Origin: Epiperipatus broadwayi
Lineage: Eukaryota; Onychophora; Udeonychophora; Euonychophora; Peripatidae
Assembly: GCA_028023455.1 (NCBI GenBank)
Contig: JAQFVV010013336.1
Location: 1-64,000 of the forward strand
DNA: 64,000 nt
Direction: 5' to 3'
Below, piece by piece: positions 12,555 through 24,741 of this stretch. The position numbers were made by a program, and so were the translations under genes. How positions within the stretch are numbered: position 1 is the first letter of the stretch; every line of letters starts with the position of its first letter. The notes under the pieces are model-generated. The model ran no database searches. It had not been told where the DNA came from and saw only the letters and a list, made by a program, of their open reading frames with translations.

Positions 12555-13036
12555 AAAGCAAAACTTTCCATACAGTATTGCCAATCAATGAATGCCAGAA
12601 GGCTTGTGCATAAAATCCCTATCTAATGCCTACTCATCCAATATCCCCAGACTAGTTTCTGGCTTGTGGCCATCGTCAGTGAGGAACATATGACTATATA
12701 AGCTATTGAACTTAGATTGAAAATATTTTTGTGTTTTCAATTTCATTCTCATAGTTTTGTAGTTAAGTAGAGATAAAAGGTGGGTGCTGGAGGGTTGCAT
12801 TAGATCCTAAGATCTAGGTGCAGTGCTCTCAGATCCATAGCTCCTCACTGGTGATGGCCACAAGCCAGAAACTAGTCTGGGGATATTGGATGAGTAGGCA
12901 TTAGATAGGGATTTTATGCACAAGCCTTCTGGCATTCATTGATTACTCTGGTTGGCACAGGGTGGCAATACTGTATGGAAAGTTTTGCTTTGTTTATAAA
13001 CAATTATGTGCTAGTATAAGATAGTGATCATGTGAT
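12555..13036 (+). mobile_element. Hairpin retroposon family A, long copy A2
   Basis: The best-preserved long copy. It opens AAAGCAAAACTTTCCATACA. Its left arm runs through GGCTTGTGCATAAAATCCC, ATCCAATATCCCCAGACTAG and the GTTTCTGGCTTGTGGCC core. A unique centre of about 140 bp (12690-12830) holds ATGACTATATAAGC and GGTGGGTGCTGGAGGGTTG. An inverted right arm follows, then an unpaired tail through AACAATTATGTGCTAGTATA to GATCATGTGATGCCT. ATGCCTTTATCTA to the left and ATGCCTATCTA to the right form a possible imperfect duplication. It has no coding capacity, and its transcript would fold into a long stem. Confidence 0.85.
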
Positions 13037-14458
13037 GCCTATCTACCAATAATATATCTAGTATTATATTTATATTGTTATTTTCTAAATCCAAAATTTA
13101 TTCCTTAGCTAATTAACACTCAGTCTAATAGAAAACATTCTGCTTGTTATTCATAGCTACAAGTTGGATGCAAGAGATTATAAACTAAATTTTTCTTAAA
13201 TGAACATTTCAATAAAATAGTGAATTGTTTTACTATCAGTTAAATATCATGCAGTATATTTGAACTCAGTATCTTAACTCACTATTAATTCTACATTGAC
13301 TGGACAAAATAAGTTTCAATATTTAAATTAATTAAAGTGAAAGGCTGAAACATTCTCGCATGTGCATTTTAAAATGCTTATATGACAGCCAATCAAATGT
13401 AATGATGACTATATAGGGAGCGCTCAAGTCACAACACAAGACAGAGAGATTTTATAAGAAAAAGGTGGTTCCACCTTCTTTACTTAAATTTCTATATATC
13501 TAAGATAATCTGAAGCATTTTGACCTAGGAACATGAAGCTTTAAACATCTTCACATTTAAAATAGTAAACATTTATATAATGCCAATGATGAACCCTCAG
13601 AGCTTTCCAAAGACACGAATATGCCATCTAACTCCAAAAAATTTAACATGCAGTGTTAAAATAAAAGTGCATCTTCAAGTAATTTCCTATATTTATAAAA
13701 AAAAAAAAAAGCATATCATTCAGATTATAAAACATCTTAACAATCATTATGTACTTGCTCTTTCAGACAGAAACTTCTTAAATCATAAGCAATAGATAGC
13801 TAAACAAAAGCAATACACCCTCAAAATCTCACTTTCATTACATGAAAATGCAATAGACTAAGCAGAATTTGTTTTCTTCAATAATATTACTATGAATATA
13901 AATGACTGCTTAAACAGAAGATCTAATATTAACGATAACCACTTTTATCAAATCTGAACTCTACCAGCTATTTAAAAGCATTGATCTTTCTCCCAATGAT
14001 TAACATTATAAAATATACAACAGTTTTTTGGAAAAAAGATTTCAGTTTTGTAGAAAAGTTACTAGAAAGCATAAAGGACAGTAATATGCAAATATATACT
14101 GCATTACAAAATCCTACCAGTAGTGGTTGAACAAACTTTTTCTACGAAAAAATACTGTAAAGATTAAAAAAAAAATAGTTCACGTATCTTTTAAAATATC
14201 ATCAAATTCTTTCAAAATTATATTTTTATGGCCATACTATTAATCTAATCTGCTGGCCAGAGTTCTGGACAGAAACTGATAGAATCCAACTGCAAAGATT
14301 TCAATTTGAAAAATATTGCATACATAGTAGTCTAAATATAAAATTGAACAATGCTTTTTGTATTCTGATATCGCTTCATTGTAGAAGTATTATTTTGTTC
14401 CAGTTATTTATAAATTTCCATCTTCTCTTTAAAATAAATTAAACACCTCTCTTGTATA
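13037..14458. other. AT-rich intronic sequence, nothing recognised
   Basis: No supported gene. The frame at 13580-13795 is unlike any known protein and runs through an A-run. Confidence 0.5.
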
Positions 14459-14473
14459 TACTACTAAATCATA

Positions 14474-14569
14474 AATAGGCAAAACTCTCTCCATACAGTA
14501 GTGCCCTCAAAGCAAGACAGAGTAATCAATGGATGCCAGAAATGATCATGTGATGTTTAAAGGTTTAAT
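14474..14569 (+). mobile_element. Hairpin retroposon family A, internally deleted copy A3
   Basis: Only 96 bp long. It has the family 5' start (GGCAAAACTCTCTCCATACA), jumps past the centre, and ends with the 3' tail GATCATGTGATGTTTAAAGG. It is flanked by an exact 15-bp target-site duplication, TACTACTAAATCATA, at 14459-14473 and 14570-14584. Almost no inverted arm remains, yet both true ends and the duplication are present. Confidence 0.9.
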
Positions 14570-14584
14570 TACTACTAAATCATA

Positions 14585-16064
14585 CCATGAAAACACCAAT
14601 GACCCACCATTTGATGTTTTATAAAGCCTGAAGAATATCTTCCTATAAAAAATATAATCCCACAAAGCTTACCGATCAAAACTTATAAATAATGTCTTTC
14701 AAAGCTGATTTGCACAATTATAAAATACGGTCTTCTGATTTAATAGTTTCATTTAATACTTCCACATGACCCCAAACTTACATTTAGCACCAGCATTCTC
14801 CTCTATCAATCTATTTCAGAAGTATCCACGTAAACATGCTATTTGGCAGAATTATCTAGTGTTCACTGATTAATCGTGGCTCTGAAGTAAAATAATAGTG
14901 AATTATTGCTCATAATACTAATCAATGATATGATGTTTACATACACACACACACACAAAGAAATGACATTTAAGAATAATATTGTAATATATTAAACAAC
15001 TCCTTTTAAGGTCAGGAGAATCAATAGCAAAGGAAAGTTAAATCACAATATTCATTTTCTCAAAAATCATCTTATTTATACATAAAAAAATTTTTTTAGA
15101 TAATATCTCTCAGTATGCATCTATCTTTATAATGTAATATTATTACTGGGTTTACATAGATAATGTATCTTTCATTTATATATTCCATAATTATTACATA
15201 TTTAGAAATCTGAAAATCTTTATCTCACATTTCATAAAGCCAAAAGAAAATACTTCAAGTTCCTAGTATAATTATATTGGCAGGTAAATTTTAACTCCAC
15301 TTTTCATTCATTCCCACTTTGTTAACAATGGAGATATTGTGCCCTCATTATCCATATGTTCTTTAAAATGCAAACAGAAAATTATTAGTAGGCCTTTTCC
15401 CCCCAGAATTTTCAAACCACAATTTGCCTTGCCTTTGTGCCTTTATCAGACCATCTATAGATTGGATAAATTTTAAACCTAACCTAATACACATCAAACT
15501 ATTAATATATCCGTTTACCATAAGAAATATATTATCCTATAACAGTGACACAAAATATTTTCATTTTGCACCACCCATTCTATTTTATTATAGTTTAAAC
15601 TATAAATGCCATCAAATCGAATGATTAAAGATCAGATTGTATATATCCAAAAATTAACTATATTCAATTCAGTTATTTATCACTTGCTCAAGAAGATAAT
15701 ATATTTTCAAAAGTTTTAAAAAAATTGTTCCTATAACAATATTTATGCAATTTTTTTAACTGATATAAAAGAAATCTGAGTGGATAATTATGAAAATAAT
15801 ACATTAATTATTTTCAATTTATCACTCAATTTTACATTTAAAATATTACCATCATTCTAGGCCACAGAAACGTTTCAACCATATACAAAAATGTATATAC
15901 TGTGAGAAAATAAAATTGTCCTCTCCTAATACAAATGTAATTCTTTCTCAAAATTTCCAAAGCAATTACACTGTGAAGAAATAAAATGGCTCTCTCTTAA
16001 TATAAATGTTATTTTTTATATATAGAAAAATCAAATGTACTCAATACCAAGATTGGGCAAACTA
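14585..16064. other. AT-rich intronic sequence, nothing recognised
   Basis: It contains a (CA)n microsatellite at about 14943-14957. No gene or terminal repeat is supported. Confidence 0.5.
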
Positions 16065-16362
16065 TGTCTATTATTTGTATTTATATGTTAGGCTATTTCT
16101 ATCATCTAATACGAATATTGAATATCTTTAATAATATGAATATTGAATATCATTAGAAAAATTTAAGAAAAATTTAACTTTATTTAAATATTTGAAATAC
16201 CTTCAACTGTTAGTAATAGCACAAAGACTAACCTGTGTGCTATTACTAATAGTTGAATGTATTTGGAATATTTAAATAAAGTTAAATTTTTCTAAAGACA
16301 TTCAATACTCATATTAGATGAAAGAAATAGTCCAACATACAAATAAAACACCGTCATCACAA
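16065..16362. mobile_element. Foldback element family C, short copy C1
   Basis: Inverted arms meet at about 16230. ATATTTGAAATACCTTCAAC and GTTAGTAATAGCACAAAGA on the left are mirrored by GTGCTATTACTAATAGTTG and TATTTAAATAAAGTTAAA on the right. The outer arms also pair (TAGGCTATTTCTATCATCTA with its mirror near 16310-16340). A tail with CATCACAAACCTTCAG follows to about 16380. A larger relative is at 42552-43423. Confidence 0.75.
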
Positions 16363-16786
16363 ACCTTCAGAAAAACACTACTCCGATTATAGATTATAAA
16401 ATATTTATTGAGGGTGCCCATATATACAGTACTATTATCTATACTTTACTCAAAACACCACCGTAAAGAGCAAAAAAGATCTTCCTTGATATCAAAAACA
16501 ATTTTTAAATAAAAATATAAAAAGTTCACTAACTTTTTAAGCTAATCTTTGACTTATTGATAACGACTTATTTATTACAACTTCCAAATTTATCTTTGCA
16601 AAAACTAACTGTTAAATCATTATTTAATTCTAGTAATCAAAAAAAACAACTTAATAAACAAAAAACGATTATATTTTTAAAAAATATGTGCCGTTATCTA
16701 TCTCATTTTCTGCTTGCAGAGATATTCTCTAGAGTTCTCACTAATTACTTTTTTTTTTTATGTTTATATTCACTGAAGTATACATT

Positions 16787-17252
16787 CATGTATGTGTTTG
16801 AAAAGGAAGATTTTTAATAAATGTGTTTTACCCGTTCTTACTTATGGATCTGAGACTTAGACACTTAATAGAAGAGCAATACAGAGACTTCAGACCTCTC
16901 AAAGAAGTATGGAGAGATGTATGTTGGGAGTATCAATAAGAGATCGAAAACGCAATATATGAGTAAGAGAACAAACAGGTGTTACTGACCTCATTGAAAA
17001 AATTAAAAGACTGGAGTTGGACTGGACATATTGCTAAAAGAGATGATAATAGATGGAAAATTGAAATCTTAAACTGGATTCCAAGAGATTGTAAAAGACG
17101 CAGAAAGAGACACATGTGAGATGGACAGATGAAATAAGAAAGTATGCAGGAGTGATGTGGAGAAGAGAAGCTAAAGATCAGAGAAAATGGATTGAACTTG
17201 GAGAGACCTTTATCCTGCAGTTGATTGATAATGGTTGTTGATGATGATGATG
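16787..17252 (+). mobile_element. RTE-like LINE, 5'-truncated 3' end
   Basis: Closely matches the 3' end of the LINE at 50226-53468. The decayed frame reads as the post-polymerase C-terminal region (a YGSETWTLNRRAIQRLQ-like stretch near 16845) and then a basic W-rich tail with RRDDNRW and WRREAKDR. The 3' end is a (GAT)n run at about 17240-17252. ATACATT flanks the copy at 16780-16786 and 17253-17259, a candidate 7-bp duplication. Several stops and frameshifts show that it is inactive. Confidence 0.85.
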
Positions 17253-17479
17253 ATACATTTGCATGGCCATTAAAGAGCTGGAATCCAATTCTCACAAAGT
17301 ATATTCATTTTATATATAATCATTTAAGCACTTTCTTCAATGGAATATAACTTCTTCGTTTGTGATCACTGGTACTTATATTATCATATACCTTGGCACA
17401 AATGAAAACATTCTATATTATCGATGATATACTTATTTAGAAATATTTAAAACTTCCATTACCACACCACATATTCTTG

Positions 17480-17830
17480 AAATATATGGATAAAAACACT
17501 TGAAAATAATAAACGATCCCCAAGATGCATTTCATGCTAAGCTAGAGCTGTTCAATTGATTCAGAAAGCAGTCACACATATCATCATTATTAGTTCATTA
17601 TTTATCAATGTCCAATTACTAAAATTTGTTCTACAAGTGACAAACTTCTACACTCATACTTTTGAAATCATCAACTTTAGAAAATACACTAATGATCTTA
17701 ATCATTATACAATTATTAGATTCATCGTTATTAAATCATTCCTAGCCCAGATATAACATTTAAATCCAGTTAAAGATTAATGTATTGATTTTTTTTATTA
17801 AACATAAAAGTAAAAATTAAAAAAACAGAT
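17480..17830 (-). repeat. Dispersed repeat E, copy 3 (inverted B/E arm)
   Basis: CCCAAGATGCATTTCATGCT at about 17519-17538 is the reverse of the family B/E arm, and CCTAGCCCAGATATAAC matches the interior of the 10190-10470 copy. A partly inverted echo (ACATTAATCTTTAAC) follows at about 17830-17845. Confidence 0.5.
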
Positions 17831-18537
17831 ACATTAATCTTTAACAAATTTAAAATTTATATCTAGAGTTAAAATGATTTGATCTCTATCCTAATAAATG
17901 ATTAATAATTAAGATAAGATGAATGATAAATAAATCTCTACACATTTTTTAATTCAATATACAAATTTCCAAATAAGACACTTTAAATATTAACACATTT
18001 TAGATACTTTTTTTAAATTTTACATTTCCAAGGAAGTACAGATAATGATAAAAAAAAAATAATAAAAGACATTGTGTAGAAAATATTAAAATATTTTCCT
18101 TATATTTTGTTGAGTATAAAAAAGGACATATCCCTACAAAGAAATTGAGCAAATATTAAACTAATAAAAATATGATTATCTATCATTGTTCTGTTATTTT
18201 TAAAGACTACTTCAAAGGTAAATATTTAATATTTTTGTCAATAACTTCATATTTTCTTCATACAAAACGTAAAAAATATCTTAGCTCTAGTTATGACTAA
18301 AATATTGATATATTACTATTTTAAACATGAAAAACCCTGAAGAATTATGTATCAAATTTATATGATATAATAATGGAATATATTAGTCACTATTTAAATA
18401 AAAGGGAATCCTTCCATTAAGTATATTTGTCAATTATAGACTAAATATTTTCTTTATAAATCCCTGGTAAATTTGTCTGATTATTCATGGTGCTAAAGAA
18501 ATGTTTCTTTTTTACACCATTAGAATTTAACTTAATG
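17831..18537. other. AT-rich intronic sequence, nothing recognised
   Basis: No supported gene or element. Confidence 0.5.
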
Positions 18538-18548
18538 TGATAGATGTT

Positions 18549-18689
18549 TACACAGAGGCTAAACTCTCCAGACATTAGTGCCACCAGTGCAAGCCAGACT
18601 GGTGGTGCTACTGTATAGAGAGTTTAGCCTCTGTGTAAACAGCTTGTGTATGCATAAGAAATGGTGATCATGTGATATTTAGTGGTTTA
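18549..18689 (+). mobile_element. Hairpin retroposon family A, short copy A4
   Basis: A compact 141-bp copy. Its arms TACACAGAGGCTAAACTCTC and GAGAGTTTAGCCTCTGTGTA pair around a small loop, followed by an unpaired 3' tail (CAGCTTGTGTATGCATAAGA to GTGATATTTAGTGGTTTA). It is flanked by an exact 11-bp duplication, TGATAGATGTT (18538-18548 and 18690-18700). The asymmetry is plain: the 5' end lies at the foot of the hairpin while the 3' end extends about 58 bp past it. Confidence 0.9.
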
Positions 18690-19099
18690 TGATAGATGTT
18701 GATGTGAAGACATGTTTATCAACTACATGTGGAAGTTTAAGAAAGAAGAATGTTACCACTAATACCAGTTAAGCAAAATTATTCAAAAATATTGCACATG
18801 GTCACAGACACATCAAATTGCAACAGGTGCGACAAAAACAACATTCAAAATATCATTATACATGCATTATAAGTAATTGTTTTACAGGTGTGGGAATGAG
18901 AATGAGTGGTGATAAGTAAATCTCTGGCCATAATTTTTATTTCATTATGCAAAGTTATTAAGTATTTTAAATATTATGAATTTTAGATTTATTTATTTTT
19001 TATGAATTTTACAATATGTTTTTAATTCCAATCAAAGATGAATAAAAATGACAGACTTATTGATGAAATATCAACATCAGATATTTTAAATTTTTGTTT

Positions 19100-19325
19100 G
19101 TTATAGTTTAATGAAAGATGTTTTGGAGGGAATGGTGAGTGGAAATAAAAAGAAAGGAAGGAAGAGATTGACATTATTGGATGATATAAGAGATGGGAAG
19201 ATTTAAGTGGAATTGAAGAAATGGACAAGGAAAAGAATGGAATGGAAGAATGGATGAATTGATGTTGTGACTACTCTCTGGATCTGTCTATTGGACAGAA
19301 AACTATTAATTGATTGATTGATTGT
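19100..19325 (+). mobile_element. LINE lineage 2, short 3' end
   Basis: It begins near TATAGTTTAATGAAAGATGT and encodes the terminal MKDVLEGMVSGNKKK-like tail. It ends with GACTACTCTCTGGATCTGTC and a (TTGA)n run at about 19308-19323. It matches 414-1049 and 32511-34465. Confidence 0.8.
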
Positions 19326-20843
19326 TATTATTTTATATTTTGATTGGTGAAGAGTATTGTTATAATTTCCCTGTTGTTAATATTATAAATATTTTATTCT
19401 TGTTAAATATGTTAATAAAGTTTTGTTGTTTCATTAGCATTTGTTTTCTGGTTATATCCTTCTCATCTAATGCTCTATGCTGTCGATGTGTTTATTATGT
19501 GAATTAATGTAATGAAGGGTAAGAATTGAGTGTGGTTATGCATACAGTATCAACTATCATGATTATTACGACTTGCATGTTACCCAAAAATATTTAAAAT
19601 ATTCAGATAATCAATTTAATTATTCTTGCTTAAGTTCATTTCATAACCATAACTATTTGGGAGCTATAAGACACACCAAATCAACTGCCATCCCCGGACT
19701 GTTACAATGCTGCTATATTCCTGACAATGAGTTCAATTGGTTCCCTAAAGAGCCTTACAAGTGAGAAATCTTGTAGTAAAAAACAAGCTATTACAATGCT
19801 TTTTATGGCAAAATAATTAATTCATTATTCCAACATTCAAAATATATAATAAATCTTAAAAATTCCAGCAAAAAAAAAAAGTTTAAAAGTGGTAAAAAGG
19901 TGATAACATTTTCTAAGCATCATCATCATCATAATAATAACAATAATAATGTATTAATGTGTAATGCATAATACGTTTCAATCACAATAATTAAATAATA
20001 ATAATTTTATATTTCATGGTCGCCATTTTGAAAATAGTACATCAAATGGATGATTCCACTGATTCACAATTTGCATGAAAATGAAGCATGTACATAATGT
20101 AAATTTTTTAAAAATTATTTCTCAACAAATTTTGTGTTCTGTTGTCAATGTTTTTTATTTTTGTAATTATCCCGCCAATAAATCGTTTTGTTGTTGTTTT
20201 GCAGCCTTATTAAAAAAAACTTTTTAAAAAATCAATGGTTTGTCAATTTAATTTATTATTTACAAAAATGTAGTCTCAATAAAATAAAAATAAGGTCCAG
20301 AAATATCACGTACAGTTGACTGACATTGTTTTAATAAAGTATGTGCTTTTTTTTTTTTTTTGCAACACTGTATATATTTACAGTGTCAGGCATTTTTACC
20401 TAGAAAAATTCAAATTTCTACAAATATGAAAAAAATAGAAATTAGTAAAATAAAAATTGTTTTTTAGATAATATATATATTTTTAGATTTATTATATTTA
20501 TTTTTAATTATGCATCAAATAAAATTTATATATATGTGTGTGTGCGTGCGTGTGTGTGTAGATTGTTAACGTTCACGATGAAAACTGCTTACTTCAATAT
20601 GTTAGAAATCATATTACAGCTATAATATGAGAACGTAGGAAAGATTAAAATAATGTATTTTTGAAGTGTATATACATATATGGATTCATGTGAATAAATA
20701 AAGTTTTTAAAAATAAAAAAGGAAAACAATATTTTTATTGAATTTTATATATGAAAATACTAAATGAAAATTATATAAATAATATTTTCTATTTATTATA
20801 AATTAATGAATAAACAAATGTTAAAACATTTAAAGATTAATCA
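19326..20843. other. AT-rich intronic sequence with microsatellites
   Basis: It contains (CAT)n/(AAT)n repeats at about 19915-19950 and a TG/CG-rich microsatellite at about 20533-20560. No gene is supported; the frames at 19322-19764 show no motif. Confidence 0.5.
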
Positions 20844-21312
20844 AGTTTGGGTTTGAAATACAAAAATTATTTGAAGCTAAGTATTTTCGATACCATATAG
20901 TATCATAATTATCTTTATAACCATGCTAGGAAAAGCATTGAATATTCTTCCCTTTTCCTCGATCATGTCTGGCCATAACTTTAATCTTTCCACAGCCAAC
21001 ATCGTTTGTTCAGAGCACAATGATCAAAAGAGAAAGGTTAAGGAGGCTGTGCCAATTGACAAAGATATCCATGCCATCAATAAAAAAGATTCCAGCACCC
21101 CTCTTTCTAAAAAAAATGGCACTTATGGCCCCTCACTGTTCATTAGTATGCAAATTCACCTTTAAATATTCATTCTGATCTAAATCCAATTTAATATTCA
21201 ACACTTACCTTATTTATGAATGAGAACTCCCCTTTTATTATGCTACGATTATGATAATATATGGTATCGAAAGTACTTCAAAAAAAAATTTTTGTATTTC
21301 AAACCCAAACCT
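20844..21312. mobile_element. TIR element carrying a retroelement-like coding scrap
   Basis: The ends are inverted over about 70 bp: GTTTGGGTTTGAAATACAAA at the left is mirrored at 21291-21312. The pairing continues inward through TTTCGATACCATATA and ATCATAAT. No duplication was identified with confidence. The interior carries the coding scrap described at 20930-21165. Confidence 0.65.
20930..21165 (+). pseudogene. Penelope-like C-terminal (GIY-YIG region) fragment, tentative
   Basis: The frame contains a HNFNLSTANIVCSEHNDQKR segment followed by KVKEAVPIDKD and INKKDSSTPLSKK. A 'KRKxxEaxxI...INK...LS' arrangement after an SEHN-like stretch is typical, as I recall it, of the C-terminal end of Penelope-like retroelement proteins after the GIY-YIG nuclease. 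There is no upstream reverse transcriptase here, so at most this is a captured or residual 3' fragment. It lies wholly inside the TIR element at 20844-21312. The start codon at 20923 is incidental. Other retroelement C-termini remain possible. Confidence 0.4.
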
Positions 21313-22140
21313 ATTTAGTCATTTAAAACATTAACATTTTCTTATGCATTTCATTATCATAGCTTTATAGGCTTTAATATTTTTTTTTAGAATTTATTAC
21401 AATTGCAATTTATTATATACCATCTAAGTGTTTTTAATTACATAATGAACAAATCTTTAGCATTATTTTTGCTTTCTTAATATGTAACTTGCATATTTTA
21501 TCTTATAAAAATATCAGGCTTTGATGATGTCAGTATCCTATGGCATCAATAGCCTTATAAAATCACCACCATTTTTAAAAAATGGTAGATTTTTTTTAAA
21601 AAAAAAAAATGTAAAAAGTATTTAAAAATTGCTATAGCAAATAGTTGATTTTTAATTGAAGTCCTGTTTGCAAATTGATGACCATTCCAGAAAATATATG
21701 TATAGGCTTTTTATATGCAGAACATTCAGTATATATATAAACATAGCATCGATGGTCAATCATTCTTCTGAATTTTCCTCATTCTTCTGAATTTTCCTAT
21801 ATCTAAAAACTGGTAAAATATCAAGAAAATTCAATAGGAACCAATCTTTTATTACATGAATGAAATCATGTAAATCCTTGCATATGAAAAATCTAAAGAA
21901 CATTTTACATATTTTATCCATGAAATTATTTTTACTATAAATCTTTATTAAATAACTAATCATTCTTTTATTTCTTATCAAAAACAGATTTATTCGACTA
22001 TGTTTATAAAAAAAGAAAATGGTAAAATAACTTATTAAATTTGGCAATACATTTATAAACCATTAAATTACTTAAAAAAGGAGAGAAAACTCATTCTTTT
22101 AAAGTGAAATGTCCAATATTAATAAGATACCATGTGGAAT
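21313..22140. other. AT-rich intronic sequence, nothing recognised
   Basis: The frame at 21760-22047 is low-complexity and has no motif. A 13-bp direct repeat (ATTCTTCTGAATT) lies at about 21761-21795. Confidence 0.5.
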
Positions 22141-22196
22141 TTACTTAGAGTGGAGAGTGGTGGGTGGTGTGAAAGTCTGTGCTCATATACCCTATA
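22141..22196 (+). mobile_element. Foldback family B, terminal fragment
   Basis: GTGTGAAAGTCTGTGCTCAT followed by ATACCCTATA matches the right end of element B1 (about 1188-1220). Only this end is present. Confidence 0.65.
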
Positions 22197-23488
22197 TTAT
22201 AAAGTGAGGAGCTAACTTCAAATCTCTTTCTTTGATATCTTTTAATTTTTGTAAAAAAAATTAATTTTGGATCAGGCATAACTGACTTGAAGACTTGGGA
22301 TGCATCTGACAAACCATATACAGAAAGTGGTGAAAGTTGCACTCTTTTAATTGCAAAATCCCCAGAGGCAATACCTTTTATTTCAAAAATGGTTTTAATC
22401 AACTTTATAAATTCAAACAATTGATTTTCCTCCCTATAAATATATTAATTCTCTACATCTTCATTCCATGCAATACATCTTAAAACTATATTAATAATTT
22501 ATAAATTAATATATAGGTATTTAACAAAATTTAAACATAGTTCCAGTTTTTCACATTGAGGATTGTGGGGTTGGGTTAATTATTTCTTGCCTAGTACGCT
22601 TGCAAGATGTTTTCACATCTTATTCATGAAATATTAATACATACTAAACCATCATTTATAGTACAAATTATAACTTAATATTAACATTGTACATCTTTTT
22701 TTTTTAAAAAAAAGTAAATTATTTTCGAGTTCCTATTTACAGATAACTATTTTAAATTACAAATGAGAACAAGTATATATAATTATAGTTTTGAAGATCC
22801 AACCCTCTCAATACCTATGCTAAAGCCCAAATCTAATTCTTTATAATACAACAGTTGAAAATAAGAATACATTTGACCCGCGGTATAGCTTATGAGGTTT
22901 GATCGTCAAAACTTTAGTTAGGTATGCCTTTTCTTATTTCAACTTTTCAACAATTTTCCGCAATAAAAGCTTAATAATCTTTATTTTAAAAACAAGTACA
23001 ATGTTGCGATATATATATATAAACAATTCAGCACGCAGAATTATGAAAATCATTATTCTTACATTTAAATATTTATCAAAATGAAGAATGCCAACTGTCA
23101 AAACAAATAATTCATTATTTCTCAAAATGTGTGCAGGCAAACTAAAAATGTATACCAGGTGTTCTTTATTTCAGAATAATATCAGTAAATAATAAATAAA
23201 TTTATATATATATTTTATAGATGTAAAATAAAGATATCGTATATAATTATTTTTAAAATGATCACTGATAATAATGCAAAATATATTTTATCAAAAACTA
23301 AAGTAGCCACAAACTGAAGGATAATAACTAAAGAATTACCAATAAGTGGAATTATGATAATTACTAGAGACATTAATAAGTGCCATTTCATTGATTTATG
23401 ACACATTTTTAGAATTAGATAATCGATTCCCTTATACAAAAGATAATAAACATGCCGGCCTACTAAACCACTCAACAAGAACTCTCAG
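22197..23488. other. AT-rich intronic sequence, nothing recognised
   Basis: The frames at 22145-22420, 22934-23140 and 23215-23478 have no recognisable domain. No gene is called. Confidence 0.5.
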
Positions 23489-23501
23489 AACTTAGTATAA
23501 C

Positions 23502-23823
23502 AAAGCAAAACTTTCCATACAGTATTGCCACCCTGTGCTAACCAGAGTAATCAATGAATGCGAGAAGGCTTGTGCATAAAATCCCTATCTAATGCCTACT
23601 CATCCAATATCCCCAGACTAGTTTCTGGCTTGTGGCCATCGTCAGTGAGGAGCTTTGGATCTGAGAGCACTGCACTTAGATAGGGATTTTATGCACAAGC
23701 CTTCTGGCATTCATTGATTACTCCGGTTAGCACAGATTGGCAATACTGTACGGAGAGTTTTGCTTTGTTTATAAACAATTATGTGCTAGTATAAGATAGT
23801 GATCATGTGGTGCTTAATGGTTT
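23502..23823 (+). mobile_element. Hairpin retroposon family A, copy A5
   Basis: It starts AAAGCAAAACTTTCCATACA exactly as A2 does. It passes the ACTAGTTTCTGGCTTGTGGC core at about 23620 and TCAGTGAGGAGC, then returns through CACAAGCCTTCTGGCATTC and CTGTACGGAGAGTTTTGC. It ends in the tail GATCATGTGGTGCTTAATGG. It is flanked by the exact 13-bp duplication AACTTAGTATAAC at 23489-23501 and 23824-23836. The centre is deleted relative to A2. Confidence 0.92.
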
Positions 23824-23925
23824 AACTTAGTATAACCTCATGTAACTTTGTATATATCCTTTCCAATTTGTGCACAAAGTAATTAGTAAGTATATTTTTG
23901 AAACAACAATAATGTTTTAACAAAT

Positions 23926-24741
23926 CCAAATTCCACACACTGGACAATATGTACCGTGTATTGCATACATGGATGATTTTACTGTTTTTCTTACAACCAA
24001 AAAACAACACTCTGGAAAAAATACTTAATGAATACACCCTCAAAAAACATCAGCTTGGTCTCTTTACACTGGCAAGATAAATACACAAGTTTATCATGGG
24101 AAACCAACTAATTTCCTTGGTTTTCCTTTCTACCTAGGGCCCTCTGCAATGAGACAAAACATCCAAAAAAAACTGAAAGATGATGCTGAACGTACAACCA
24201 CTTTTCTCTCCAAAACCTGCCTTTCACTATATGCAAAAGTATGCCTATTCAATCAGCTTGTAACTACAAAAATAACCTATTACTCCCCAATCATACATTT
24301 TACTAAATCTTTCACATCGTCCATTTACTCACTCTGCAGCAAGCTATTATGGCGCAGAAAAGTAGTCTCCATCTCTGTAAAACAACTTAGTCTTCCAACA
24401 ACTCCATACAAATTTTTCACAAACAAAAAAGTATTAATCTCCTAGCTGCACTGATAAGAAGTTTTCCAGCCCTTGAATGCATTCTTCAAATAACACCCAC
24501 AGACCGACCACCACCTTCACACGAATATTTGTCTTTGCTCGTAAACCAACTTCAAAGCATTTATGATCAGGTGTCTTTTTTGGGTGTTGGTAGATACACC
24601 TATTGGACTATTTATAATATGCTACACCCAGACATAACAACATATCCTCACTCACCCATGCTAAATATGAACAATAGTCTTTTGATGCAGCGATTTAAAA
24701 AGTGGTCAATGGAACCCAAATTTTTTGACTTTCTTTTAAAG
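23926..24741 (+). pseudogene. Tx1/L1-like LINE reverse transcriptase, 5'-truncated, first part
   Basis: The sequence enters the polymerase palm at CIAYMDDFTVFL (about 23960; YMDD-type catalytic loop). It continues as LSLYAKVCLFNQLVTTKITY and SSIYSLCSKLLWRRK (24149-24445), the thumb/connection region of Tx1/L1-type polymerases. The segment after 24529 (SIYDQVSFLGVGRYTYWTIY) ends at RFKKWSMEPKFFDFLLKS, where a palindrome interrupts it. Frames shift at about 24040 and 24445, so it is inactive. The whole LINE copy (23926-26044) is flanked by a 35-36-bp imperfect direct repeat (23890-23925 and 26045-26079) containing ATAATGTTTTAACAAAT. Confidence 0.78.
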
